64,000 bases of DNA from Maritalea sp051251695. GTDB lineage: Bacteria; Pseudomonadota; Alphaproteobacteria; Rhizobiales; Devosiaceae. The stretch spans positions 1 to 64,000 of the forward strand of contig NZ_JBPOEU010000004.1 in the NCBI RefSeq assembly GCF_051251695.1, in the 5' to 3' direction. This document shows positions 42,901-52,545 of the stretch, one piece after another (position 1 is the stretch's first letter; every line of letters begins with the position of its first letter). The notes under the pieces are model-generated. The model did not search any database, was not told where the DNA came from, and was given only the letters and a program-made list of their open reading frames with translations. A program made the translations under genes and the position numbers.

Positions 42901-42909
42901 ACCGCACGG

Positions 42910-43539
42910 ATGACTGAATTTAGCTCTGCAGAAATTGAAGCTGGCCGCCTTTTGTTTGCCCGACCTTGGCAATTCATCAAGGGGTGCGTGCGCGTTGACG
43001 ACCTCCCTCCCGGCGACCGTTTGGAAATTGCTTTTGCTGGCAGATCAAATGTGGGTAAGTCGTCGCTCATCAACGCACTAACAGGCCGGGTGAACTTGGC
43101 CCGGACGTCCAATACGCCAGGGCGCACGCAAGAGCTGAATATTTTTGAGGCAGACAATGCGCCGATGCGCGTTGTTGATATGCCCGGTTATGGTTTTGCA
43201 AAAGCACCCAAAAAGATCGTTGAGAAATGGACGCGCCTCATCCATTCCTATCTAAAGGGCCGCGCGACCTTGCGCCGGGTGTTTGTGCTTATTGATGGAC
43301 GGCATGGCCCCAAGCCCGCCGACATCACCGTGATGAACGAATTGGACGGTGCAGCCGTTTCGTATCAGATCGTTTTGACCAAAGCAGATAAGCCAAAGGT
43401 TGAAGAGTTGGAAAAGGTTAAATTGCAGACTGCGCAAATCATTTCCAAACACCCAGCAGCACACCCAGAGATGTTGGTCACTTCGTCTGAAAAAGGCTAC
43501 GGCATCGATATATTGCGGGCAACAATTGCGCAGTTTTAG
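42910..43539 (+). CDS. engB: Ribosome biogenesis GTPase EngB/YihA
   Basis: This 209-residue GTPase has G1 GRSNVGKS, the G2 region TPGRTQ, G3 DMPGYGFA, G4 LTKADK and G5 TSSEKGYG. Family members act in assembly of the large ribosomal subunit. It starts 9 bases after the acetyltransferase stop, so it may be co-transcribed with it, and converges (4-base overlap) with the GGDEF-EAL gene. Confidence 0.95.
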   Translation: MTEFSSAEIEAGRLLFARPWQFIKGCVRVDDLPPGDRLEIAFAGRSNVGKSSLINALTGRVNLARTSNTPGRTQELNIFEADNAPMRVVDMPGYGFAKAPKKIVEKWTRLIHSYLKGRATLRRVFVLIDGRHGPKPADITVMNELDGAAVSYQIVLTKADKPKVEELEKVKLQTAQIISKHPAAHPEMLVTSSEKGYGIDILRATIAQF

Positions 43540-46244
43540 CCTGTACAATTAGACTTACTTTTCGACCAAGTATATTTAGACAAGAAATGCCTCAAGTCCG
43601 GCGCCGCCATTGGTTTGGCATAAAGGTAGCCTTGCAACTCGTCGACCCCAAGCTCGCGCAAGATATCGGCTTGCTCTTGTGTTTCCACGCCTTCGGCCAA
43701 AACTCGAATGCCCAATGACTTGCCCATATCAATCATTGACTTGACGAGGCGTCGTTGATCAACGGCCTCTGCGATTGAGGAAACAAATTGCCGATCGATT
43801 TTGATCCGGTTTGGTTGCAAATTGAGCAACCCAACAATCGACGCGTGACCGGTGCCAAAATCATCAATATCGATGTCGATGCCCATGGCTTTGATCTGGG
43901 CCAAATTTTTATCGATCACGTTGTCGCTTTCATCCAAGAAGATTGATTCAAGCAATTCAAATGTGATCCGTCCGGGTTCAATATCCAGCTCCCTTAATCG
44001 ACGAACAAGGTTATCATCGCGCAACCTTGGTGACGAAATATTGACGGAAGCTTTTTCTACATGGACACCCTGCTCGTCCCAATATTTAAAGTCGTTCAAA
44101 ACAGCGGTTAAAATCTCATGGTCAATTTCATCAACGACACTAATGTCTTCAGCGACTTTGAGGAATTCGAACGGGCCGAGTATGCCTTTATCCGGATGGT
44201 CCCAACGCGCTAGCGCTTCCACACCAATGACTTCACAAGTATTCGCGTCGAACTGAGGTTGATAGAATGGCACAAACTGGCCAAGCTCTAGTCCCCAAAG
44301 GATTTCTTCGGCAACCTCACGCGCCTTAACAATGCGTTCTTGCTGTTCATTTGAAAAGAACTCGAAGCAATTGCGGCCGCACTCTTTTGCCCGATACAGT
44401 GCAATATCGGATTGCACCATCAAATCATTTAGGTTTGAGCTACCGGCCTTCGCATGAGCAATTCCCATGCTCGCGCCGAACCGACACGGTTGGCCTTCAT
44501 ACATCACCGGCTCTTTGAGTGCCTCAATGATGCCTTCTGCAAGGGTTGCCAGTTCCGCCTTATCAAAGGGACGTTTTACCATAACGACGAATTCGTCGCC
44601 GCCAATCCGTGCCACGAAATCTCTTTCATCGACGCTTTGCAACAGAACCTGCGCAACATGTTTAAGCGTGGCATCACCCGCCAAGTGACCCAATGTGTCG
44701 TTGATTTGCTTAAACCTATCCAAGTCAACCACCAGCATGGCGACAGGGTCACTTTTATGTGCCGATTTAGCAAATTGCTCGATGGTTTGGTCAAGGAAAC
44801 GACGATTGGGCAAATCAGTCAACGCATCATGCAATGCAATATATTCAATACGTTTCTGCATTTGTTGCAGCTCGACATTTTTACTTTCGGCCAACCGCTT
44901 TGATGAAAGCAATTCATCGCGCATTTTAACATCTTCGGTGATGTCCCAATTCACCCCAACCATTTTAGGGTCACTGCCGTAAGGATGGTAATATGCACAA
45001 CGAGACTGTAAGTGACGCGTTGTGCCATCGGGCAGGACAATCCGAAACTCAGTGTTTAGTTGAGATTTCTCATCGATAGCCTTCCCGAAGGAAGACATTA
45101 CACGTTCAAGGTCATCAGTGTGTAAGGCTTCGGTGAATGCATCCGCGGGAACTGTAGCCCCTTCAGACTCCCACCCAAACAGCAAGGTCGTGCGTTTATC
45201 CCAATAGCGTTCACCCGTTGTCAGGTTAGCTTCCCAAACCCCAACATTGGACGACGCAAGGGCAATGTTCAGCCGCTCTGAAATCAGTCCAATTTTTTGC
45301 TCCCGTTCAGCCAATTCTTTGTTCTTCAATGCGCGTTGGCGCATGAGGTGGCCAGAATAAGCGGACGGAATAAAAATCAAAATGCCCGCGAGGAACATAA
45401 TCATCCGTACTGAAAACAGGTCCGGTTCGTAAGCGTCCCACCCGCCCCTTGGTTGGGCAAGCATTTTCCAAGAGCCGCTTGGAAGTGCAACATTCAAAAC
45501 AACAGACCTTGGGTCATCGCGTATATCTGGTCCGAAGAACACCCGACCGGCCTGACCGGCCTGACCGGGCTTTTCGTTGGAAACTAACGAAACTTCAACC
45601 GGCATACTTTCATCCAACAACCCGCTATTTTCATAGAGCTTTTGCACGTCAATTACGGCGGAAACAATGCCCCAAAACCTTCGGCTGCCATCGCTTGAGC
45701 GGATAAACACAGGGTAGCGACCAATGAAACCTTGCCCACCTTGCACCAAATCTATTGGGCCGGCCAAAATTAGCTTTCCGCTATCGCGCGCGCGTAAAGC
45801 CGCCTCAAACTGTGCTGGGTTTTGATTGTAATCAAGACCGATTGCTTGCTCGTTGCCACTAATCGGATAGATCATGGAAATGACAAGATTTGGCGCACCC
45901 GCAACTATCGTTAGCTCGGAATGGTCACCAAAAAGGTCAGACAGCAGAGATTCGAATTCGGGCTGAGTTGTGTTGGGACGGGCAGAAAGAACCGATACAA
46001 CGCCGCGCACCAATTGAAGATTGGAATTGATCTTCCCTTCCAAACGCGACTGTAAAACACTGGCATTGCCGATAACTTCTTCACGAAGCGAGTGTTCTTG
46101 GATAGCGCCAGATTGGTACTCAGTATACTGCCAAAAACAAATGGTCAGGACGAGGGCAATTATCGCCGGAGTGTTTGTAACATTCCATACATGAAGTTTT
46201 ATGAAGGTTAGAATTCGTTCTGTCATAATTGCCTGTGAACTCAT
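43536..46244 (-). CDS. CHASE-PAS-GGDEF-EAL cyclic di-GMP protein
   Basis: This 902-residue inner-membrane protein has a membrane helix near 20-38, a periplasmic CHASE domain (about 70-270), a second helix near 285-305, a PAS domain (about 330-440), a GGDEF domain with intact RIGGDEF and an EAL domain with VEALARW and DDFGTG. Both catalytic signatures are intact, so it may make or degrade cyclic di-GMP depending on input. A run of three 9-bp units encodes GQAGQAG in the CHASE region. ATG 46244 or, six codons on, MTERILTF may be the true start. Confidence 0.93.
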   Translation of the reverse strand: MSSQAIMTERILTFIKLHVWNVTNTPAIIALVLTICFWQYTEYQSGAIQEHSLREEVIGNASVLQSRLEGKINSNLQLVRGVVSVLSARPNTTQPEFESLLSDLFGDHSELTIVAGAPNLVISMIYPISGNEQAIGLDYNQNPAQFEAALRARDSGKLILAGPIDLVQGGQGFIGRYPVFIRSSDGSRRFWGIVSAVIDVQKLYENSGLLDESMPVEVSLVSNEKPGQAGQAGRVFFGPDIRDDPRSVVLNVALPSGSWKMLAQPRGGWDAYEPDLFSVRMIMFLAGILIFIPSAYSGHLMRQRALKNKELAEREQKIGLISERLNIALASSNVGVWEANLTTGERYWDKRTTLLFGWESEGATVPADAFTEALHTDDLERVMSSFGKAIDEKSQLNTEFRIVLPDGTTRHLQSRCAYYHPYGSDPKMVGVNWDITEDVKMRDELLSSKRLAESKNVELQQMQKRIEYIALHDALTDLPNRRFLDQTIEQFAKSAHKSDPVAMLVVDLDRFKQINDTLGHLAGDATLKHVAQVLLQSVDERDFVARIGGDEFVVMVKRPFDKAELATLAEGIIEALKEPVMYEGQPCRFGASMGIAHAKAGSSNLNDLMVQSDIALYRAKECGRNCFEFFSNEQQERIVKAREVAEEILWGLELGQFVPFYQPQFDANTCEVIGVEALARWDHPDKGILGPFEFLKVAEDISVVDEIDHEILTAVLNDFKYWDEQGVHVEKASVNISSPRLRDDNLVRRLRELDIEPGRITFELLESIFLDESDNVIDKNLAQIKAMGIDIDIDDFGTGHASIVGLLNLQPNRIKIDRQFVSSIAEAVDQRRLVKSMIDMGKSLGIRVLAEGVETQEQADILRELGVDELQGYLYAKPMAAPDLRHFLSKYTWSKSKSNCTG
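45545..45571. repeat. Three tandem 9-bp units inside the CHASE coding region
   Basis: GACCGGCCT occurs twice, followed by GACCGGGCT. On the coding strand this gives PGQAGQAGR. In-frame copy-number change would alter the length of a surface loop without a frameshift. Confidence 0.75.
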
Positions 46245-46524
46245 TCAGATTATTATGTTCTAACTTTAACGGTGAAAAGATTAACGTTCAATTTAACAGA
46301 AACACCTAAAAGAACCGCAAAAATGCTTTAAATACTGATGCCTGAAGTTCAACTGTGAAGTCTCTTCTTGCCTGGTGGCGTTATACTTTGCTCACTGCCT
46401 AGCGTATTTTACATTCTTATCGCATCATCTACGCGCTAAAAATTTTCATTGCAGATCAAGACAAGACATCGATTTTTGTTTATGGGTGACATTGACTTCC
46501 GGAACGTATTTGAGAATTTGCCCC

Positions 46525-47430
46525 ATGATAGACAAAACAAGAGAAGCCGCGATTTTGGCTCAAGCCCTGCCCTATATGTTGCGATATGGGCATAGGGTTG
46601 TCGTTGTTAAATATGGTGGACATGCCATGGGGAACCCCGAACTTTCACGCGCTTTTGCGCGGGATATTGTTTTGCTCCGCCAGTCCGGCGTTATGCCCAT
46701 CGTGGTGCATGGCGGCGGTCCGCAAATTGGCAAAATGCTCGACCGACTAAACATCAAATCCGAATTTAAAGATGGCTTGCGGGTCACGGACCGCGCCACT
46801 GTAGATATCGTGGAAATGGTGCTCGCGGGTGCGATCAACAAGCAAATTGTTACCGCTATTACCCAAGAGGGCGGACGGGCGATTGGTCTTTGTGGCAAGG
46901 ACGCGGGCATGGTGCAAGCGCGCAAGCTCACCCGCACATCAATGGATCCAGACAGCAATATTGAGCGGATCATCGATTTGGGATTTGTAGGTCAACCCGA
47001 ACACGTAAACCCCGAAATCCTGCATCGTTTGATCGGCGAAGAGATTATTCCAGTGATCGCGCCGATCGCTGCGGGTAAAAATGGGGATACATTTAACATC
47101 AACGCTGACACCTTTGCTGGCGCGATTGCATCTGCCATGGACGCCAAGCGCTTCCTCTTATTGACCGACGTCGAAGGCGTTTTGGACAAAGACGGTAAGT
47201 TGATCCCTGACATGGATGTAGAAGGCGCGCAAAAGCTGATTAAAGATGGGGTTGCTAAAGGCGGCATGATCCCAAAATTGGAAACAGCGATCGACGCTGT
47301 TGAAAGCGGCGTAGAAGGCGTGGTGATCGTGAATGGCAAAACAGAACACGCGGTTTTGTTGGAACTGTTCACAGAACATGGCGCGGGAACGCTTATTCAT
47401 CACAACGATGATGATCGGGAGGAATGCTAA
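46525..47430 (+). CDS. argB: Acetylglutamate kinase
   Basis: This 301-residue protein starts at ATG 46525 (MIDKTREAAILAQALPYMLRYGHRVVVVKYGGHAMG), the family start; the open frame extends 50 codons upstream without similarity. The kinase motifs are KYGGHAM, IVVHGGGPQIG, the N-acetylglutamate site (FNINADTFAGAIA), LLTDVEGVLD and GGMIPKLETA. It phosphorylates N-acetylglutamate in arginine synthesis. The stop overlaps the next ATG as TAATG. Confidence 0.96.
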   Translation: MIDKTREAAILAQALPYMLRYGHRVVVVKYGGHAMGNPELSRAFARDIVLLRQSGVMPIVVHGGGPQIGKMLDRLNIKSEFKDGLRVTDRATVDIVEMVLAGAINKQIVTAITQEGGRAIGLCGKDAGMVQARKLTRTSMDPDSNIERIIDLGFVGQPEHVNPEILHRLIGEEIIPVIAPIAAGKNGDTFNINADTFAGAIASAMDAKRFLLLTDVEGVLDKDGKLIPDMDVEGAQKLIKDGVAKGGMIPKLETAIDAVESGVEGVVIVNGKTEHAVLLELFTEHGAGTLIHHNDDDREEC

Positions 47431-48113
47431 TGCCATTGGCGGACATTCAATATTGGGTTTTTGATTTGGACAACACGCTTTATCCGCGTGAATGCCAACT
47501 CTTCGCGCAAATCGATAAACTGATCACCGCCTATGTTGCAGATGTTACCGGATTGGAACCGATACCAGCTCGCCAATTGCAGAAAGAATTCTTCGGCCAA
47601 TATGGCACCACTTTGCGGGGATTAATGGCCACTCGTGATATCGACCCGCACCATTTCCTATCAAAGGTCCATGACATTGATTACAGTCCGGTGAAGCCAG
47701 ACCCCGCTTTGATGGCCGCTATTCGCGCTCTTCCGGGCAAAAAGCTGATTTTTACAAATGCCGACACCAAACACGCAGAAGCTGTAATTGATCGGCTTGG
47801 CGGCAATGATGTATTTGACGGCATTTTTGATGTTGTCGATGCCGATTTGGAACCGAAACCGTTCCTTGGACCCTATGAAAAATTCCTCAGGGACCATCAT
47901 GTGGAGGCAAAAGCCGCTGCAATGTTTGAAGACATGGAAAAAAATCTCCTCACCGCCCATCAACTGGGTATGCGCACGGTGCATGTTGTGCCAAGCGCTG
48001 ATTTTATAGATGATAGTCTTGAGGCGTTCGAGCTGGAGCGCAAAGATGATCACGACCATATTCATCACGTAACAGACGACCTTGCAGGATTTCTCAAGCC
48101 TTTCGCAGCTTAG
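47430..48113 (+). CDS. HAD-family pyrimidine 5'-nucleotidase
   Basis: This 227-residue protein starts at ATG 47430, with GGGAGGA upstream and one base shared with the argB stop. HAD motif I is FDLDNTLYP (D12, D14), motif II is IFTNADT, and motif IV is FEDMEKNL. This SDT1/YjjG-like group dephosphorylates pyrimidine nucleotides and commonly follows argB in alphaproteobacteria. Confidence 0.9.
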   Translation: MPLADIQYWVFDLDNTLYPRECQLFAQIDKLITAYVADVTGLEPIPARQLQKEFFGQYGTTLRGLMATRDIDPHHFLSKVHDIDYSPVKPDPALMAAIRALPGKKLIFTNADTKHAEAVIDRLGGNDVFDGIFDVVDADLEPKPFLGPYEKFLRDHHVEAKAAAMFEDMEKNLLTAHQLGMRTVHVVPSADFIDDSLEAFELERKDDHDHIHHVTDDLAGFLKPFAA

Positions 48114-48121
48114 CGTTCATG

Positions 48122-48808
48122 TTAACGGCTTTGCGACATGCTCCCATGGTAGTCCTCTAACGTTTGACCGGGCAATTGGCTGAAACGCTCATCGATTGGC
48201 TGGAGTTTACTAAACCGGTCCAGTCGAAATTCGCGGAATCCTCTGCGGGTTTCACACCATGCCGTCAATAGCCAGATAGGGCCGAAACTGATCAGACCAA
48301 GTGGTCTAAGGATGCGTTTGGTCTCTGTTTCCGAAAGACTGAGATAGGTCACATTCAACTTTGTGCATTTTTCAATTGACCGTCGCGCCAGCGCAATACG
48401 CGATTTTAATTTCTCGGTGCCGCTCGCTGGATAGGCGAGTAAGTGATTGCGCTCTAGCTTCTTTTGATGCGTTTCGGGCAAAACCGACTTAACTTTCTCC
48501 AGCGCCTCCTTTGCAGCCACGGCCATTGCATGATCGGCTAAGTTGGCCACTGCTCGCGCGCCAAAGGCCAAAGCTTCGAGTTGTTCAAATGTGAATGTCA
48601 TCGGCGGCACATCAAATTCGTCCCGTAGCATAAACCCAACACCAGCCTCTGAATCAATCGGCGCACCCGATGCTACAAGGTGCGCCATGTCCCGATATAT
48701 CGAACGCTTAGACGTTTCCAGCTTGTTGGCGATTTGCAACGCGGTCATTGCCCCGTTTGCTTGCCGCATGATTTGGATAATTCTGAACAATCGTTCTGCT
48801 CGGCGCAT
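48122..48808 (-). CDS. YafY-type HTH-WYL transcriptional regulator
   Basis: This 228-residue protein has an N-terminal HTH_11 (MRRAERLFRIIQIMRQANGAMTALQIANKLETSKRSIYRDMAHLV). A WYL-type ligand domain follows, with ILRPLGLISFGPIWLLTAWCETRRGFREFRLDRF. It is divergent from the monooxygenase-like gene (77-base gap), which is the usual pairing for regulator and target. Confidence 0.9.
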   Translation of the reverse strand: MRRAERLFRIIQIMRQANGAMTALQIANKLETSKRSIYRDMAHLVASGAPIDSEAGVGFMLRDEFDVPPMTFTFEQLEALAFGARAVANLADHAMAVAAKEALEKVKSVLPETHQKKLERNHLLAYPASGTEKLKSRIALARRSIEKCTKLNVTYLSLSETETKRILRPLGLISFGPIWLLTAWCETRRGFREFRLDRFSKLQPIDERFSQLPGQTLEDYHGSMSQSR

Positions 48809-48885
48809 TTATTTCTCCATTGTGGCCACAAGGGTGGCAACAGGGTCATGATAGTTCCACTCCATCAACAATGGAAAGAGACAAA

Positions 48886-49185
48886 ATGACCAATCATGTT
48901 TTCGAACTCGTTACGTTCAAAGTTAAAGATCCAGAGCAAACTAAATTGGCGCGACGCGATGCACTTGCTGCGGCTAAAAAACTACCTGGCTTCGTAAAAG
49001 CGACCGCTTTAATCAACCACGAAGACCCAACTCAATTCGCTGACCTTGTTGAGTGGGAAAGCATTGAAGACGCTAAGTCCGCGGCAGAAATGGTAATGAA
49101 AATACCTGAATTTGCGCCAATGATGGAACAGATTGAAACCGTTGAGGGCATGAACCATTTCAACATCGAACATGTGGTTGAATAG
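48886..49185 (+). CDS. Small ABM-like (dimeric alpha-beta barrel) protein
   Basis: This 99-residue protein starts at ATG 48886 after GGAAAGAG. The ferredoxin-like pattern VFELVTFKVKDPEQTKLARRDALAAAKKLPGFVKATALINHEDPTQFADLVEWESIEDAKSAAEMV fits antibiotic biosynthesis monooxygenase-like domains. The substrate is unknown. It is probably controlled by the divergent WYL regulator. Confidence 0.8.
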   Translation: MTNHVFELVTFKVKDPEQTKLARRDALAAAKKLPGFVKATALINHEDPTQFADLVEWESIEDAKSAAEMVMKIPEFAPMMEQIETVEGMNHFNIEHVVE

Positions 49186-49230
49186 CCTGATGTTCTCCAG
49201 AGCCTGAACTGCTCAGGACGTCATTGACAG

Positions 49231-49267
49231 GCCTCAACATGGTTGCATGGTGCAACCATGTTGAGGC
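49231..49267. terminator. Perfect 17-bp inverted repeat between convergent genes
   Basis: GCCTCAACATGGTTGCA (49231-49247) and TGCAACCATGTTGAGGC (49251-49267) are exact reverse complements with a 3-base centre. It lies 46 bases after the ABM-like gene and 200 before the end of the LOG gene. No T run follows on either strand, so termination would be atypical. It may be another palindromic element. Confidence 0.5.
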
Positions 49268-49470
49268 ATACTGAAATTGATCAAATCCGTTTATCATCTC
49301 GCATTATCGTGCGAGAGTTGGGTTTCCTAAACAAAGGACTTGCTAGTACGGAATTGACCCAGCAGAAGCCCATGCGATTGTTGAAATTGGTAGCCTAAGC
49401 GAAAAAGAGCTGATTGAACGGCACAGACCCGGCAAAGCCGAGTCCGTGCATATTCAAAGCCAATTAAAAG

Positions 49471-50340
49471 CTACTCAATGACAGCGTCACAACCTTCATC
49501 GGTAATTGCAGGCAAGTTGTATGCGTCACGCACAATGCACCAAGCTTCCTCTGCGGTATCAACCATGTTGAACAAGTTCAAATCATCGGGTGAAATGGTG
49601 CCTTCTTCGGCCAAAGCTTCAAGATTGATCACCCGGTTCCAGAAGTGTTTGCCGAACAGCAAAACCGGCACCCGCTCCATCCTGCCCGTCTGAATAAGCG
49701 TGAGCGTTTCAAAAAACTCGTCCATGGTGCCAAAGCCACCCGGAAAAACCGCAATAACTTTCGCGCGTAGCAAAAAGTGAATTTTGCGGGTCGCAAAGTA
49801 GTGAAAATTGAAACATAGGTCGGGTGTAACATAAGTATTTGGTGCTTGCTCATGCGGCAATACGATGTTCAATCCGATAGAAGGCGCACCCACTTCAGTT
49901 GCGCCCTTATTGCCCGCTTCCATGACGCCTGGTCCACCGCCCGTTACGACAACATATTCTTTATGATCAAGCGTTTCTGAGGTGAGCGATGCCAAACGGG
50001 CAAATTTACGCGCTTCGTTGTAATATTTGGAGTTCTTTTCCAAATTGGCTTTTTGCACCTCGTTTTTCGCCGCCCAAGCATCTGCACCCGGGGCTGGCAA
50101 CCTTGCGCCACCAAATAGCACCACGGTTGAGTTAATGCCCCGCTCCTGCAGCCATAATTCTGGCTTTAAAATCTCAAGCTGCAAGCGAATGGCACGCGTG
50201 TCTTCTGACGTCATGAATTCTTCGTCTGAGAACGCCAATTTATAGGCAGCTGATTCTGTTTGAAGCGTTTTGGGAACACGCCTCGTAACGTTGATATCTT
50301 CTTGCGAAGTACGTAACGCGGTGTGGCGGCGTTTTGACAT
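49471..50340 (-). CDS. LOG-family protein (cytokinin riboside phosphoribohydrolase-like)
   Basis: This 289-residue protein starts at ATG 50340 with GGAG just upstream; a TTG four codons earlier is less likely. The LOG motif is visible as GGGPGVMEAGNKGA and PGGFGTMDEFFETL. An N-terminal extension of about 100 residues places it with the longer bacterial LOG-like group. Such enzymes release a base from nucleoside monophosphates. The physiological role here is uncertain. Confidence 0.88.
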   Translation of the reverse strand: MSKRRHTALRTSQEDINVTRRVPKTLQTESAAYKLAFSDEEFMTSEDTRAIRLQLEILKPELWLQERGINSTVVLFGGARLPAPGADAWAAKNEVQKANLEKNSKYYNEARKFARLASLTSETLDHKEYVVVTGGGPGVMEAGNKGATEVGAPSIGLNIVLPHEQAPNTYVTPDLCFNFHYFATRKIHFLLRAKVIAVFPGGFGTMDEFFETLTLIQTGRMERVPVLLFGKHFWNRVINLEALAEEGTISPDDLNLFNMVDTAEEAWCIVRDAYNLPAITDEGCDAVIE

Positions 50341-50534
50341 AAAATTCTCCAAATGTTGTTTGTAACTATTATTCGCACAATCCAGTTAACGATAGGTGGT
50401 TGCAAGCGGATCGCGCAATCGTCATTTTTCCGCGAGGGAAAGGATTGCTTTCGCAGTTGGATGAGTTGACACCAATTGTGACAACGCTAATGTCGCTCAC
50501 AAATCCTTGAATGTTTAGCTAGAGAGCCCAAATT

Positions 50535-51380
50535 ATGTCTTTTGCCGACTTGGCCCAAACAATTGATGCCGCTTTTGATGACCGCGATAATGTCAACCTT
50601 TCCACCACGGGCGCAATTCGTGAAGCTGTAAAGGATGCGCTAGCGTTGATGGATGACGGCAAATTACGCGTCGCTGAAAAAAACGATGCAGGCGAATGGA
50701 CGGTAAACCAATGGGCGAAGAAGGCAGTTTTGCTATCGTTCCGGCTAAACGATATGGAAGCCATTCCCGGCGGCCCTGGTGGCTCGCACTGGTGGGACAA
50801 GGTGCCTTCAAAATTTGCTGGCTGGAGTGACAATCGTTTCCGCGCCGCAGGCTTTCGCGCAGTGCCGGGCGCCATTGTCCGCCACTCTGCCCATATTGCG
50901 CCAGGTGCTGTTTTAATGCCGTCATTTGTTAATCTGGGTGCCTTTGTTGGCGAAGGTACGATGGTCGACACTTGGGTGACCGTTGGGTCGTGTGCTCAAA
51001 TTGGTAAGAATGTGCATCTTTCTGGCGGCGTGGGCATTGGCGGCGTTTTGGAGCCGTTGCAAGCTGGGCCGGTTATCATCGAAGATGATTGCTTTATCGG
51101 CGCACGTTCAGAAGTTGTTGAAGGCGTTCGTGTCGGCAAAGGCTCTGTGATTTCCATGGGCGTATTCATTGGCCAATCCACAAAGATTGTGAACCGACAC
51201 ACTGGCGAAATTCATATGGGTGAAGTTCCGCCTTATTCAGTAGTTGTTTCAGGTTCCATGCCCGGCAAGCCATTTCCAGATGGCACTCCTGGCCCAAGCC
51301 TATATTGCGCGGTGATCGTTAAACAGGTTGACGAAAAAACGCGCTCGAAAACCTCGATCAATGAATTGTTGCGAGACTAG
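50535..51380 (+). CDS. dapD: Tetrahydrodipicolinate N-succinyltransferase
   Basis: This 281-residue protein has the typical N-terminal helical domain and a left-handed beta-helix core (APGAVLMPSFVNLGAFVGEGTMVDTWVTVGSCAQIGKNVHLSGGVGIGGVLEPL). It catalyses the succinyl-CoA-dependent step of lysine/diaminopimelate synthesis. dapE follows 3 bases later. Confidence 0.96.
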   Translation: MSFADLAQTIDAAFDDRDNVNLSTTGAIREAVKDALALMDDGKLRVAEKNDAGEWTVNQWAKKAVLLSFRLNDMEAIPGGPGGSHWWDKVPSKFAGWSDNRFRAAGFRAVPGAIVRHSAHIAPGAVLMPSFVNLGAFVGEGTMVDTWVTVGSCAQIGKNVHLSGGVGIGGVLEPLQAGPVIIEDDCFIGARSEVVEGVRVGKGSVISMGVFIGQSTKIVNRHTGEIHMGEVPPYSVVVSGSMPGKPFPDGTPGPSLYCAVIVKQVDEKTRSKTSINELLRD

Positions 51381-51383
51381 TTG

Positions 51384-52541
51384 ATGTCCGACGCGCTTGA
51401 CCTGCTTTCTGACCTTATTAAATGCCGTTCAGTAACGCCCGAAAATGGTGGTGCATTGGATGTGCTTGAAGCATTTTTGAACCCATTGGGCTTTACGTGT
51501 ACGCGCACGCCATTTGAAGGCGACGGCAGTTATCCCGTGGACAATCTGTTTGCAACGCGCGGATCGGGAACCCCGCATATGCTGTTCGCTGGCCACACAG
51601 ATGTTGTACCGGTTGGCGACGCAGACGCCTGGACACATGATCCGTTTTCAGCTGACGTGGTTGATGGCGTGATGTGGGGCCGTGGTGCGGTGGACATGAA
51701 AAGTGGCGTCGCTGCTTTTTGCTCTGCCCTACCCCCTTTCATTAAAAGCGGTGAAGCAGACAAATGCACCATCTCTTTGCTGATCACTGGCGACGAAGAA
51801 GCAGACGCCGTAAATGGCACAGTGAAAGTGCTCAAATGGGCGGAAGAACACGGACATGTATTCGACTTCGGGTTGGTCGGTGAACCGTCCAGCGCTCAAA
51901 CATTTGGCGACACGGTAAAAATCGGACGACGCGGCTCCATGAGTTTCACCATCAGTGTGACGGGGGAGCAGGGCCATGTTGCCTATCCCGATAAAGCCCG
52001 CAACCCAATGCCAGTTCTTGCAGGTATTGCACATCAGCTTTCAAGCGCAAAGCTGGATGATGGCAATGAGAATTTCCAGCCAACCAATTTAGAGATTACA
52101 TCGATTGATGTTGGCAATAATGCAACAAATATCATCCCGGCCAAAGGTGCCGTTAAAGGCAATGTTCGGTTCAATGATATTTGGGATGCGCAAAAACTTG
52201 AATATTGGATTTCGACACAAATTTTGAAAGTTCCGGCCCAAGGTTGTGATATTGAGTTGAACTTCAAAGAACCGGTGTCACGCTCATTTGTTTCGCATGG
52301 TTCAAAACATGTCGATATGTTAGTGGATAGTGTCGCAACTGTTTCAGGACAAACCCCGGAACGTTCCACCGGCGGCGGCACATCGGACGCTCGTTTCATC
52401 GCTGATTATTGCCCGGTTGCCGAATTTGGTCTTGTGGGAAAAACCATGCACCAAGTTGACGAACGCGTGCCCACACAAATGGTACTTGAACTTGAGAAGG
52501 TTTACGCCCATTTCTTGAATAGCTTTGCAAACCAAGGATAA
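51384..52541 (+). CDS. dapE: Succinyl-diaminopimelate desuccinylase
   Basis: This 385-residue M20 metallopeptidase-family enzyme starts at ATG 51384. Metal ligands lie in FAGHTDVVPVGD, WGRGAVDMKSG and TGDEEADAVNGT. The dimerisation domain and the C-terminal MHQVDERV are present. It follows dapD in the same pathway and operon. Confidence 0.96.
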   Translation: MSDALDLLSDLIKCRSVTPENGGALDVLEAFLNPLGFTCTRTPFEGDGSYPVDNLFATRGSGTPHMLFAGHTDVVPVGDADAWTHDPFSADVVDGVMWGRGAVDMKSGVAAFCSALPPFIKSGEADKCTISLLITGDEEADAVNGTVKVLKWAEEHGHVFDFGLVGEPSSAQTFGDTVKIGRRGSMSFTISVTGEQGHVAYPDKARNPMPVLAGIAHQLSSAKLDDGNENFQPTNLEITSIDVGNNATNIIPAKGAVKGNVRFNDIWDAQKLEYWISTQILKVPAQGCDIELNFKEPVSRSFVSHGSKHVDMLVDSVATVSGQTPERSTGGGTSDARFIADYCPVAEFGLVGKTMHQVDERVPTQMVLELEKVYAHFLNSFANQG

Positions 52542-52545
52542 TTTT

